From: CAZCZZ01 sp964503335
GTDB lineage: Bacteria; Verrucomicrobiota; Kiritimatiellia; CAIVKH01
Direction of reading: 5' to 3'
Assembly: GCA_964503335.1 (NCBI GenBank)
Contig: CAZCZZ010000027.1
Coordinates: forward strand, 1-50,879
DNA length: 50,879 bases
The notes beneath the pieces were generated by a model. That model searched no databases and was not told the origin of the DNA. It saw nothing but the letters and a program-made list of their open reading frames with translations. Numbering within the stretch: the stretch's first letter is position 1; each line of letters opens with the position of its first letter. Positions 33,610 to 41,391 of this stretch are shown here, in pieces. Position numbers and translations under genes: made by a program.

Positions 33610-34260
33610 CTAGACGTCGTCCTCGACGTCATCCGGCGGCTCCATTTCGTCCTGCATCCACGCAGGGCCTTCGTCCATCCGGCTGAACTCCAGGTCGTCT
33701 TCCTCGTCATCCATCATCGATGACCCGGGGCCCGGTCCGCGACCAGGTCCCTGGCCGCCTCCTTCGTTGCGAAAGCCCTGGCGGCGTTCCCTGAACTGGT
33801 CGCGCATGTGGGCACGCAACTTCTGGAGGGTTTCCTGGCCGACGATCTCGCGCACCTTCAGCATGTGCTGGATCGCGCTCTTCTTGAGCGCGGTCGCCTT
33901 GGCGCCGGCGGCGTCGACGGCGGCAAGCACTGCCGCTTCGTCCACGGGTTCGGCATCCATCAGCTTTTTCACTTCGAGCCGCGCGAGCTGCACTTCGCTG
34001 CGCAGCGTGATCGTCTGCTTGCGCTGCTCATACTGCGCTTCGCGCAGGGCGGTGACCTGTTCCGGTGTCACGCCGAGTTCGGCGGCGAGTTCGGGATTGT
34101 TGAGCAGCGGGCCGATGCCTCCGCCGCGATGACCCCCGTGCCGCTGTTCCTGTCCGGGGCCGGGCCCCTGGCGTTCCTGGTTTCCGCCCGGTCCCGCCCA
34201 CGCCACCGCCGCCATGGCGATCGCGCCTGTCGCACACGTCATTACCAACCACTTGTTCAT
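33610..34260 (-). CDS. Spy/CpxP-like periplasmic protein
   Basis: 216 residues from the ATG at 34260, which has an AAGGAG-type ribosome-binding site. Signal peptide MNKWLVMTCATGAIAMAAVAWA, then a Gly/Gln/Pro/Arg-rich linker (about 23-50). The core PELAAELGVTPEQVTALREA contains an LTxxQ-like motif (LGVTPEQ) and is followed by long amphipathic helices with EVQLARLEVKKLMDAEPVDE. This fits Spy/CpxP and related metal-stress proteins, which form curved helical dimers in the periplasm and act as ATP-independent chaperones. The C-terminus is a second Gly/Pro/Arg linker and a strongly acidic, Met-rich tail (SSMMDDEEDDLEF...EPPDDVEDDV) that is not usual for Spy and could bind metal. Confidence 0.72.
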   Translation of the reverse strand: MNKWLVMTCATGAIAMAAVAWAGPGGNQERQGPGPGQEQRHGGHRGGGIGPLLNNPELAAELGVTPEQVTALREAQYEQRKQTITLRSEVQLARLEVKKLMDAEPVDEAAVLAAVDAAGAKATALKKSAIQHMLKVREIVGQETLQKLRAHMRDQFRERRQGFRNEGGGQGPGRGPGPGSSMMDDEEDDLEFSRMDEGPAWMQDEMEPPDDVEDDV

Positions 34261-34342
34261 CTTCGTCTCCTTTTCACGTTGTTGTCGGGTTTCTGCATCC
34301 GGGCATACAACGCGAGCGGCGACTCGATATTGCAGGGAACTT

Positions 34343-34369
34343 GCGCCGCGCGGGGTCACGCGGACTACA
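34343..34369. repeat. CCGCG/CGCGG palindromic repeat, copy 1
   Basis: GCGCCGCGCGGGGTCACGCG followed by GACTACA. Matches 23 of 27 bases of the segment at 48561-48587. Both copies lie at the 3' end of a minus-strand gene; this one supplies the TAG stop of the alpha/beta hydrolase. Confidence 0.55.
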
Positions 34370-35174
34370 AACGGGGACCGAGGACGCGCGTGGTCAGCTC
34401 TTCGAGGTCGGTCCAGAAGCGGGGAGAGTAGGACCAGCCCGATTCCCCGTGGCCATTCTCCAGCTCGACGAACCGCTTGGGCGCGGTCGCGGCCCGGTAG
34501 AGACGCTGCCCCATCTCGAAGGGAATCAACTGGTCGTTCTTGCTGTGCGCGATGACGATGGGACAGGTCACCTTCGCGATTTTCGAGAGCGAGTTGTAGC
34601 GGTGCTGGTTCAGCCAGCGGATCGGCAGACGCGGAAACAGGAGCTGTCCCATCTCCGTAACGGATGTGAAGGTCCCCTCGAGCACGAGCGCACGGGGATT
34701 GCGATCCAGCGCGAGCTGCACGGCAATGGCGCCGCCCAGCGATGCGCCGTGAACAATGATCGGTGGATTCTCAACATCATCATGCCGTGAGCGAACCACT
34801 TCGTACGCCGCGCGCGCATCGCGGTACGTGCCGTTCTCCGACGCGAGGCCCTTGCTGCGTCCGTAGCCACGGTAGTCGAACAGGAAGACGTTCACGCCCA
34901 GCTTGCGCAGGTCGGCCGCTACTTCGGTCCGGTCGCCGATGTTCCCGGCGTTGCCGTGGCAATACAGAATGGTACCACGCGCATTCTCCGTCGGAATCCA
35001 CCAGCCGTGCAGTTGCACGGCATCCTCCGCGACAAACGTCACGTCCTCAAATTCGAGGCCGAGGTCCGCCGGGGTCATCTCGATCCGGGACTCCGGATGG
35101 TAGAGATTCTTCCACTCGAAAATGCGCGCCGCACCGTACAACGCCGCGCCGATAGCTGCTACGTAGGGAATCAC
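34365..35174 (-). CDS. Membrane-anchored alpha/beta hydrolase
   Basis: 269 residues from a GTG at 35174 with AGGAGG 9 bp upstream; a GTG at 35216, overlapping pepP, would add 14 residues. An N-terminal hydrophobic anchor (VIPYVAAIGAALYGAARIF) is followed by the hydrolase fold: GTILYCHGNAGN (oxyanion region), FLFDYRGYGRSKG, nucleophile elbow VHGASLGG (about 143), catalytic Asp in HSKNDQLIPF and His in ENGHGESG. This is the BEM46/YqkD-like serine hydrolase group found in membranes of many bacteria; the substrate is unknown. The gene follows the Xaa-Pro peptidase on the same strand with 14 bp between that stop and this start. Confidence 0.82.
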   Translation of the reverse strand: MIPYVAAIGAALYGAARIFEWKNLYHPESRIEMTPADLGLEFEDVTFVAEDAVQLHGWWIPTENARGTILYCHGNAGNIGDRTEVAADLRKLGVNVFLFDYRGYGRSKGLASENGTYRDARAAYEVVRSRHDDVENPPIIVHGASLGGAIAVQLALDRNPRALVLEGTFTSVTEMGQLLFPRLPIRWLNQHRYNSLSKIAKVTCPIVIAHSKNDQLIPFEMGQRLYRAATAPKRFVELENGHGESGWSYSPRFWTDLEELTTRVLGPRL

Positions 35175-35188
35175 CTTCCAAAGCCTCC

Positions 35189-36316
35189 TCACGGGATCTC
35201 GAACCTCTTCGGGCACGTGGCAAGAAACTCAAACCCGGTCTTTGTCACCGCCACCGTGTCCTCGATCCGGATACCCCCGAGTTCCGGATAGTACAAGCCC
35301 GGCTCGATCGTGACCACATGCCCCGCGCGGAGGACGGCGTCGTTGGGGCTCACCGACGGCGACTCATGAATCTCCAGCCCGACCCCGTGACCGGTGCCGT
35401 GAAAGAAGCCGCGCGCCACGCCGTCACGCAGGCTGGTTTCGAATCCCGCCTTGTCGAAGACCTCCTGGACGGCTTCATGGATGCTCCGCACTTTCACTCC
35501 TGCGCAAACCATCCCGAGAGCCTTCGCCTGCGCCGCGTGCACGGCGCGATACATCGCCCGCAGCTGCTCCGAAGCCGGGCCCTTCACAAACGTGCGCGTG
35601 ATATCGCCCCAATAGCCCGTCGTCTTGTGCTGCGGAAAGATGTCCAACACGATGGTCTCCCCGGCCCGGAGTGGACCGTGCCCACGATCGTGCGGATCCG
35701 CCGCCTGGCTGCCGCCCGCCACGATCGTGTCGCGTGCCATGCAACCGTGTTCGAGGAGCGATCCATCAATCACGCGGCGCAGGGCTTCCGAAGTCAGCGG
35801 CATCCTGTTCCACTGCAGCGAGCCATCGCGCCGGATCGATGACTCTTTCAATACCTTCTCCGCGGCGCGCACGGCGGCGACCGCGGCGCGTTGGGCCTCG
35901 CGAAGGAACTCGATTTCCCCGGCGCGCTTGATGGCGCGCTTCGGGAACAGCGGCGCCTTCGCAAGACGCACGCGCACGCCGCCCTGCTCGAGCCGGCGCA
36001 GCACGCCCGCAGGGAACATGGGCGACACCGTGACGCGCCGCACGCGCAGCTTGCGCGCGAGCCCCAGCGCCCAGTCTGCCACGCTGCGTCGCCTGTTCTT
36101 TGGAATGCCGAGTTCTTGTGGAACATAGACCTTCGCGCGCGGCGACTCCTGCTTTGCACGGCCAAGCTCCAGCAGCGGCACGACCAGGTAGTCGCGGCCC
36201 CCGTGCCGCATGAACACCATGGGATCAACGGCTGCGAAACCGCTTGCGTAGCGGCAATCCGCCCATTCCGAGGGGGATCCAATGACTAAAATCGACTCTG
36301 TTAATGAATTCGCCAT
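35189..36316 (-). CDS. Xaa-Pro aminopeptidase-like M24 metallopeptidase
   Basis: 375 residues. N-terminal creatinase-like domain (about 1-140) and a pita-bread peptidase domain. The five metal ligands are present: Asp in VLDIFPQ and in YWGDITRTF, His in FFHGTGHGVGLEIHE, Glu in TIEPGLYYPELGG and Glu in RIEDTVAV. This matches the PepP/PepQ group, which releases the N-terminal residue next to Pro. Cytoplasmic. First gene of a probable two-gene unit with the hydrolase. Its start is 490 bp from dnaA, in the opposite direction. Confidence 0.88.
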   Translation of the reverse strand: MANSLTESILVIGSPSEWADCRYASGFAAVDPMVFMRHGGRDYLVVPLLELGRAKQESPRAKVYVPQELGIPKNRRRSVADWALGLARKLRVRRVTVSPMFPAGVLRRLEQGGVRVRLAKAPLFPKRAIKRAGEIEFLREAQRAAVAAVRAAEKVLKESSIRRDGSLQWNRMPLTSEALRRVIDGSLLEHGCMARDTIVAGGSQAADPHDRGHGPLRAGETIVLDIFPQHKTTGYWGDITRTFVKGPASEQLRAMYRAVHAAQAKALGMVCAGVKVRSIHEAVQEVFDKAGFETSLRDGVARGFFHGTGHGVGLEIHESPSVSPNDAVLRAGHVVTIEPGLYYPELGGIRIEDTVAVTKTGFEFLATCPKRFEIP

Positions 36317-36806
36317 ATCTGTTCAATTTTGCGCGATTTCAGGCCTATTCCCAGCGCTTTTTGCCTGTCTTCTCCGCATGACAGGGAGGAACTTTTTCTC
36401 TCGGTACGTCCTCGCGCCGTATCGTCAAGAAAGATAGCGAATGATGCTACATCTTGTGTCTTTTTTCTTTCAGCTCACTACGTGTGGTACCGAAAAAAAT
36501 AGTCGGTTTCTTTCGGAATTTTCACTTGTTAGACCCGTATTCGATTCCTATTTTCCAACCGTCACAGGCGAACGATACAAGAGATTTGGTTGTTAACAAG
36601 TTGTTGATAACCGGCGATTTGGGTGTGGGTTTTCGTTCTGCTTAACGGGGTTATTCAGAGGCCGTTTGGGGTGTCTTTGTACGGGTTGAAGTCGGTGTCC
36701 TGCGGGCTCGACTTCGCGCAAAGCGCTGGGCCGTCGACGTTTTGCCTGATGACGTAAGGGAGTTCGTGCCGCCCCGGCACGGAACCCGCTGTAGAGGAAA
36801 TCTCGA
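36317..36806. promoter_or_regulatory. dnaA upstream region, candidate origin/regulatory region
   Basis: 490 bp without a convincing gene between divergent pepP and dnaA. The stretch 36430-36610 is AT-rich for this scaffold, with T/A runs at about 36460-36475 and 36492-36498. One near-consensus DnaA box is present, TTATCAACA on the minus strand (36602-36610); TTATTCAGA at 36651 and TTTTCCAAC at about 36551 are weaker. A 6-bp stem-loop (GTGCCG/CGGCAC, 36766-36780) lies 27 bp before the dnaA start. The position fits oriC or dnaA autoregulation, but a box cluster is missing. Confidence 0.35.
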
Positions 36807-38165
36807 ATGAGTGCGTCATCGATTTGGGCAAAAGCGTGCAAGCATCTTCGCGAGACACTGTCGAAAGACGTGTTTGATCGCTGGATTTCCGTGATCGAAG
36901 CGAAGGATTTCGACGACTCGCGGCTCGTCCTGAGCGTTGCCAACAATTTCTATCAGACCTGGCTTGAAGAAAACTACCTGCCCCTCATTGAAACCGCCGT
37001 TGCTGCTTCGCACGGCGCCCAGATCAAGGTGGAGTTCTCGATTGATCGCGCCACGCCGGCTGCTGCTCCCGCCGCGACCACGGAGCGTGAGGAAGCCGCT
37101 CCGGTCGTTGAACGCGAGCGTCCTTCCTCGTCCCGCGTCCAGCAGGCGACGCTGAATCCGAAGTACATGTTCGACACGTTCGTGGTCGGTCCTTCCAACG
37201 ATTTCGCGCACACGGCGTCCATGGCCGTCGCCCAGTCGCCCGGACGCGCCTACAACCCTCTTTTCATCTACGGCGGCGTGGGACTCGGCAAGACGCACCT
37301 GATGCAGGCCATCGGACACTATGTGATGACGCACCAGAAGGCTTCGGTCTGCTACACGTCGTGCGAACAGTTTACGAACGAGTACATCGATGCCCTGCAG
37401 AAGAAGGGCCTTGTGCAGTTCCGGAAGAAATACCGCACCGTGGACCTGCTCCTGATCGACGACATCCAGTTCCTCGGCGGCAAGGAGCGCATGCAGGAGG
37501 AGTTCTTCCACACCTTCAACGCCCTTTTTGACGGTCACAAGCAGATCGTCCTGAACTGCGACCGTCCTGCGAGCGAGATTCCTGGACTGGAACACCGCCT
37601 GGTTTCGCGTTTTGAGTGGGGTTTGGTCACGGAACTGGAAGCGCCCGACGTGGAAACGCGTATCGCGATCCTTCGCAAGAAGAAGGACGAGTTGAAGCTG
37701 ACAATTCCGGACGACGTCCTGAACTACCTCGCGGAGAACATCCGCTCCAACATACGCCGGCTGGAAGGCGCGCTCATCCGCGTCGTGTCGTACTCCTCGC
37801 TGACGGGACGTCCCCTGACGATGGAGACGATGGAGTATCTGCTGCGTGACACGATCGACCAGGAGAAGCAGGACGAACTGACGCTGGAAGAGATCCAGAA
37901 GATCGTTGCCGACTACTTCGACGTCCGCCTGGGTGACATGACAAGCAGTCGCCGGCCTCAAGCCATCGCTTTCCCGCGCCAGGTCGCCATGTACCTCTGC
38001 CGCGAGATGACGAAGCACTCCCTGCCGTCCATCGGCTCGGCATTCGGTCGCAACCACGCCACAGTGCTTCACGCCGTGCGCGTCGTACAAAACCGCTTGA
38101 AGGCCGATCCGTCGCTTCGCCAGACGATGATGGTCCTCCAGCAGCGCGTCTCCAAGCGCACCTGA
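36807..38165 (+). CDS. dnaA: Chromosomal replication initiator protein DnaA
   Basis: 452 residues. Domain I (about 1-85), a short Ala/Pro/Glu/Arg linker as domain II (about 86-115), AAA+ domain III starting at NPKYMFDTFVVGPSN, with Walker A GGVGLGKTHLMQA (about 155), Walker B LLLIDDIQFL (about 213), sensor HRLVSRFEWGL and arginine finger region. Domain IV ends with the DNA-binding signature GRNHATVLHAVRVV. Length is normal. Ribosome-binding site GAGGAAA. Binds DnaA boxes at oriC and opens the origin; also represses its own gene in many bacteria. Confidence 0.98.
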   Translation: MSASSIWAKACKHLRETLSKDVFDRWISVIEAKDFDDSRLVLSVANNFYQTWLEENYLPLIETAVAASHGAQIKVEFSIDRATPAAAPAATTEREEAAPVVERERPSSSRVQQATLNPKYMFDTFVVGPSNDFAHTASMAVAQSPGRAYNPLFIYGGVGLGKTHLMQAIGHYVMTHQKASVCYTSCEQFTNEYIDALQKKGLVQFRKKYRTVDLLLIDDIQFLGGKERMQEEFFHTFNALFDGHKQIVLNCDRPASEIPGLEHRLVSRFEWGLVTELEAPDVETRIAILRKKKDELKLTIPDDVLNYLAENIRSNIRRLEGALIRVVSYSSLTGRPLTMETMEYLLRDTIDQEKQDELTLEEIQKIVADYFDVRLGDMTSSRRPQAIAFPRQVAMYLCREMTKHSLPSIGSAFGRNHATVLHAVRVVQNRLKADPSLRQTMMVLQQRVSKRT

Positions 38166-38518
38166 GTTTCATGCTTTTGAATCCAGAAGCACGCGTCGCA
38201 GTAGCTCCGCGCTCCAATTCACATTTCGGACTTCGCGTCTCGAATCTCTCTTTCCCGCCTGTTCACAACACCGTCAGCAACTACCCTCAAGTCCGCACAA
38301 CAACTTTCACAACTCCAAGTTGTCATCATGCCGGGCGACTTCGCCGGTCTTGTGCACAGGTCGGTGCACAGCGCAGGACCATGGATTCAGGCTATGTGGC
38401 AGGGGCTGAAACGTTGTTGTTGCAGCTTTCAACAGGCCATAATAATAAGACTGTCTGTACTTGGCTTAACGTCACCGATATCCGAGTGTGTTGAAAACGT
38501 TGTGAAGGGGTTCTCTCG
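38166..38518. promoter_or_regulatory. dnaA-dnaN intergenic region
   Basis: 353 bp with no gene. TTCACAAC occurs three times: near 38263 and 38306 on the plus strand, and as GTTGTGAA near 38500. A possible dnaN promoter is TTGCAG (38420-38425), 17 bp, TAATAA (38443-38448). TTGTGCACA near 38350 is a 7-of-9 DnaA-box match. No consensus DnaA box. Origins are often split across dnaA-dnaN spacers, so this is an alternative oriC position. Confidence 0.3.
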
Positions 38519-39619
38519 ATGAAGCTTGTCGTCAACAAGGACGTGATCCTGTCGGGGCTGCAGAAGGTGCAGTCCATCGTCGGAAACCGCACCACACTCC
38601 CGGTGCTCTACAACATTCTTCTTAAAGCCGAGAAGGATTCCCTGTCGCTCTCCGCGACGGACCTCGAAGTCAGCGTGCGCACGAGCGTCGAAGCCAAGGT
38701 AACCCGTTCGGGTGGAACGACGCTGCCAGCCCGACGTATCTTCAGCATCTTCCGGGAACTCCCGATGAGCGAGATCGAGATCGATGTGGATGACAAGGAT
38801 ATGGCGACGATCCGCTGCGGCGCCTCGGTGTTCAAGATCATCGGCATCTCCGAGGACGAGTTTCCTCCTCTTCCCAAGTTCCAGGGCGGCAAGACGTTCA
38901 CCATCAGCCAGAAGACCTTCAAGCAGATGCTGGCCAGCACACAATATGCAGCGTCAGCCGATGAGAGCCGCTACATCCTGAATGGCGTCCTGATGAGCTT
39001 TAAGAGCGACAAGCTCACGATCGTGGCCACGGACGGACGTCGCATGGCGATGTACGAGCAGGAACTCGAATTTCCGAAGGAATCGGAAGGCGACTGGGTT
39101 GTCCCTTCGAAGGCCGTGAACGAGTTGATGAAGACCCTGTCCGACGACGACAAGGCGACGATCAAGATTCAGTTCACGGAAAACCAGGCGGCTTTTGAAT
39201 TTGGATCGATGCTGATCGTGACAAAGCTCCTCGAAGGCACCTATCCGAATTTCCGCCAGGTCATTCCTACGCAAAGCGATGAGCGCATCACGATGGAACG
39301 TGAAGCGTTGCTGGAGACCGTAAACCGCGTCTCGCTGCTCGTGAGCGACAAGTCGAACTCCGTCACGCTGTCCTTCGGCAAGAACAAGCTCACGGTATCC
39401 GCCGTGGCGCCTGAAGTGGGCGAGGCGACCGAAACGATGCCGGTTAAGTACAACGGCAAGGAAATCACCGTTTCCTTCAACCCGGACTTCCTGATCGACC
39501 CCTTGAAGGGTTTGAACGCCGAGGAAGTATCGTTTGAACTCAGCGACGAACTCAGCCCCGGCGTGATCCGTCCCAACTACCCCTTCCTCTACGTCATCAT
39601 GCCCATGCGCGTGAAGTAG
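38519..39619 (+). CDS. dnaN: DNA polymerase III beta subunit (sliding clamp)
   Basis: 366 residues in the usual three-repeat clamp fold. Landmarks: LQKVQSIVGNRTTLPVLYNI, LSATDLEVSV, ESRYILNGVLMSF, IVATDGRRMAMYE, and the C-terminal SPGVIRPNYPFLYVIMPMRVK, close to the universal MPMR(L/V) end. Forms the dimeric ring that tethers polymerase III. It follows dnaA in the classic order, with AAGGGG as ribosome-binding site. Confidence 0.97.
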   Translation: MKLVVNKDVILSGLQKVQSIVGNRTTLPVLYNILLKAEKDSLSLSATDLEVSVRTSVEAKVTRSGGTTLPARRIFSIFRELPMSEIEIDVDDKDMATIRCGASVFKIIGISEDEFPPLPKFQGGKTFTISQKTFKQMLASTQYAASADESRYILNGVLMSFKSDKLTIVATDGRRMAMYEQELEFPKESEGDWVVPSKAVNELMKTLSDDDKATIKIQFTENQAAFEFGSMLIVTKLLEGTYPNFRQVIPTQSDERITMEREALLETVNRVSLLVSDKSNSVTLSFGKNKLTVSAVAPEVGEATETMPVKYNGKEITVSFNPDFLIDPLKGLNAEEVSFELSDELSPGVIRPNYPFLYVIMPMRVK

Positions 39620-39652
39620 AGTATCTTCCGTCAGCTGTGGGTGGTGGCCGTG

Positions 39653-39680
39653 CCATGAGCGAGCGGAGCTAGTCGAATGG
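39653..39680. repeat. CCTGAGC/GTCGAAGG-type intergenic motif, copy 1
   Basis: CATGAGC (39654-39660) then GTCGAATGG (39672-39680), with GAGCGGAGCTA between. A degenerate copy of a palindromic motif (CCTGAGC...GTCGAAGG) that recurs in intergenic DNA of many bacteria. It ends inside the CCA tail of the tRNA. Related copies at 44115-44130 and 50811-50830. Confidence 0.45.
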
Positions 39681-39751
39681 TTGCCCGACTAGGATTTGAA
39701 CCTAGACAAACAGATTCAGAGACTGTTGTGCTACCATTACACTATCGGGCA
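39678..39751 (-). tRNA. tRNA-Gln (anticodon CTG)
   Basis: Minus-strand cloverleaf: acceptor TGCCCGA/TCGGGCA (perfect 7 bp), D arm GTG...CAC with AATGGTA loop, anticodon loop CTCTGAA giving CTG, T arm CTAGG/CCTAG with loop TTCAAAT. The discriminator A and CCA are encoded (39681-39678). The anticodon stem ACAGT/TCTGT closes with a T-T mismatch at 31-39. Reads CAG codons. It sits between dnaN and sixA on the opposite strand. Confidence 0.93.
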
Positions 39752-39823
39752 ATTGCGGCGTGAACGGATAAGGGTTCAGGGCTCAGAAGTCAAGTTTGCT
39801 GGGTTTTCGGCCGGGAACACACC

Positions 39824-40321
39824 ATGCGCGTCCTATTTGTCAGACACGCCGAAGCCGTTGATCGGGATGAGTTTCGCGGCAGCGACATGTTGAGGCCTCT
39901 CACGGGGCAGGGGCTCCGCGACGCGAAGAAGGCCTATGCCCGCTTGACCCGGCTTTATCCGCGGCCGGACGCCATCTTCTCCTCCGAAGCCGTAAGAGCC
40001 AAGGAGACGGCGGACGTCGTGGCTGCCTCGTTCAGGAGAATCAAGGTCAAGACCACGCCGCTACTGAATCCCGGAAGCGATATCCGCGAATTCCGCCAGC
40101 TCGTCAAAACGCTTCCGACCGGTTTGGAGTTCATCGTTCTCGTTGGCCATGAACCGGATATCTCGCGCACCATCGCGCAGATCACGTCCGGCGGCGACCT
40201 CGACCTTCGCGTCAAGAAGGGCGCCTGCGCCGAGGTCCGGCTAAACGATCACCTGCGCGGCGAACTCACGGCGCTTCTGCCCCTGGCTGCGCTGACCGAT
40301 GCCGTGAAGGAACGGGACTAG
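39824..40321 (+). CDS. SixA-like histidine phosphatase
   Basis: 165 residues of the compact histidine phosphatase family. The phosphohistidine-forming motif is VRHAEAVDRDEF at the start; the second His is in LVGHEPDIS, and SSEAVRAKETAD carries the supporting Arg. SixA removes phosphate from His of HPt domains and from the PTS-Ntr protein NPr in E. coli. The presence of ptsP, the first enzyme of that pathway, two genes downstream supports a role in PTS-Ntr phosphorylation; that is inference. The stop lies 5 bp before the polyketide synthase start. Confidence 0.87.
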   Translation: MRVLFVRHAEAVDRDEFRGSDMLRPLTGQGLRDAKKAYARLTRLYPRPDAIFSSEAVRAKETADVVAASFRRIKVKTTPLLNPGSDIREFRQLVKTLPTGLEFIVLVGHEPDISRTIAQITSGGDLDLRVKKGACAEVRLNDHLRGELTALLPLAALTDAVKERD

Positions 40322-40326
40322 TCTTT

Positions 40327-41385
40327 GTGAAGACCATCCTCCGCTCCGTGGCGACAGCCAACCCCGCGCTGTATGTCACCCGGGAACAGGCCTTCGAAAC
40401 GTTCGTTTCCCGCTTCACCCTGCAGGACCGGGAGAAGGAACTCTACCGGCGCATCCTTCTGGAGGGACCCATCAAGGGGCGCTACGTCGGAATGCATTCG
40501 ACGGCCGAAGCGACGGAAGATGACCAGGACCGATTGATCAGCCGCTTCCAGCACTTCGGACTCCAAATTGCCGTCGAGGCATCCCGCAAAGCCCTCCAAT
40601 CCGCCGGGATGGCCGGCGACGAGGTAAAGGGTCTCGTGGTGAACACCTGCACAGGGTATCTCTGCCCGGGCCTTTCATCGCACGTGGCCGAAGCGCTGGC
40701 TCTCAAGGCGTCCACGCGCCCCATGGATATCATGGGCATGGGGTGCGGCGCCGCGTTGCCGAACCTGCAGGCGGCCGACAACATGACGCGGGCCGATTCG
40801 GCAAAGCCGGTGCTCAGCGTCGCCGTGGAAATCTGTTCAGCCACGCTCTTTATGGATCCTGATCCCGGGGTCGTTATCAGCAACTGCATCTTTGGCGACG
40901 GTGCCGCAGCGGCCGTTGTGGCCACGGTGCCGGACGAGAGCGACGAGGGGATCCTCACGCTGATCGACTTCGAATCCGGCATTTACCCCGAGTACCGCGA
41001 CTATCTCCACTACAGGACCGAGAAGCACCGGCTGCGGAACGTCCTGACCAAGGAAGTGCCGGTCATAGGTGCTCGCGTGATCAAGGATGTGATCGGCCGC
41101 CTGCTTGAGAGGCACCAGCTTTCCCCGGAACAGATTGACCGTTGGATCGTTCACCCGGGCGGAACCGAGGTCCTCGACCAGCTGGCGAAGAAGATGGGGA
41201 TCGGGAAGGAAAAGCTTTCGCACGCGTACGACATATTCACCCAGTACGGGAACATGTCCTCGCCATCGGTCTTGTTTGTTCTCAAAAAGATGATAGAGGA
41301 GTCCAAGCCACAGCGGGGAGAGCTGGGCTTGATGCTTACGTTCGGGGCCGGATTTACGGCTTTCGCGGCTCTGGTTAGGTTCTGA
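40327..41385 (+). CDS. Type III polyketide synthase (chalcone/stilbene synthase-like)
   Basis: 352 residues from a GTG at 40327. Thiolase fold with the full Cys-His-Asn triad: Cys in GMGCGAALPNL (about 139), His in WIVHPGGTEVLD (about 276) and Asn in QYGNMSSPSVLF (about 308). VNTCTGYLCPGLSSHVA and CIFGDGAAAAVVA also match. These homodimers extend acyl-CoA starters with malonyl-CoA to make alkylresorcinols, pyrones or similar phenolic lipids. The substrate cannot be read off. The methyltransferase that often follows in lipid-forming operons is absent; instead it sits between sixA and ptsP with gaps of 5 and 6 bp, an unusual place. Confidence 0.9.
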   Translation: MKTILRSVATANPALYVTREQAFETFVSRFTLQDREKELYRRILLEGPIKGRYVGMHSTAEATEDDQDRLISRFQHFGLQIAVEASRKALQSAGMAGDEVKGLVVNTCTGYLCPGLSSHVAEALALKASTRPMDIMGMGCGAALPNLQAADNMTRADSAKPVLSVAVEICSATLFMDPDPGVVISNCIFGDGAAAAVVATVPDESDEGILTLIDFESGIYPEYRDYLHYRTEKHRLRNVLTKEVPVIGARVIKDVIGRLLERHQLSPEQIDRWIVHPGGTEVLDQLAKKMGIGKEKLSHAYDIFTQYGNMSSPSVLFVLKKMIEESKPQRGELGLMLTFGAGFTAFAALVRF

Positions 41386-41391
41386 CGCTTT

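Noticed and set aside
39771..39796. Further heptamer array (AGGGTTC, AGGGCTC, AGAAGTC) near the tRNA
   Set aside because: Units match weakly and there is no inverted partner nearby.
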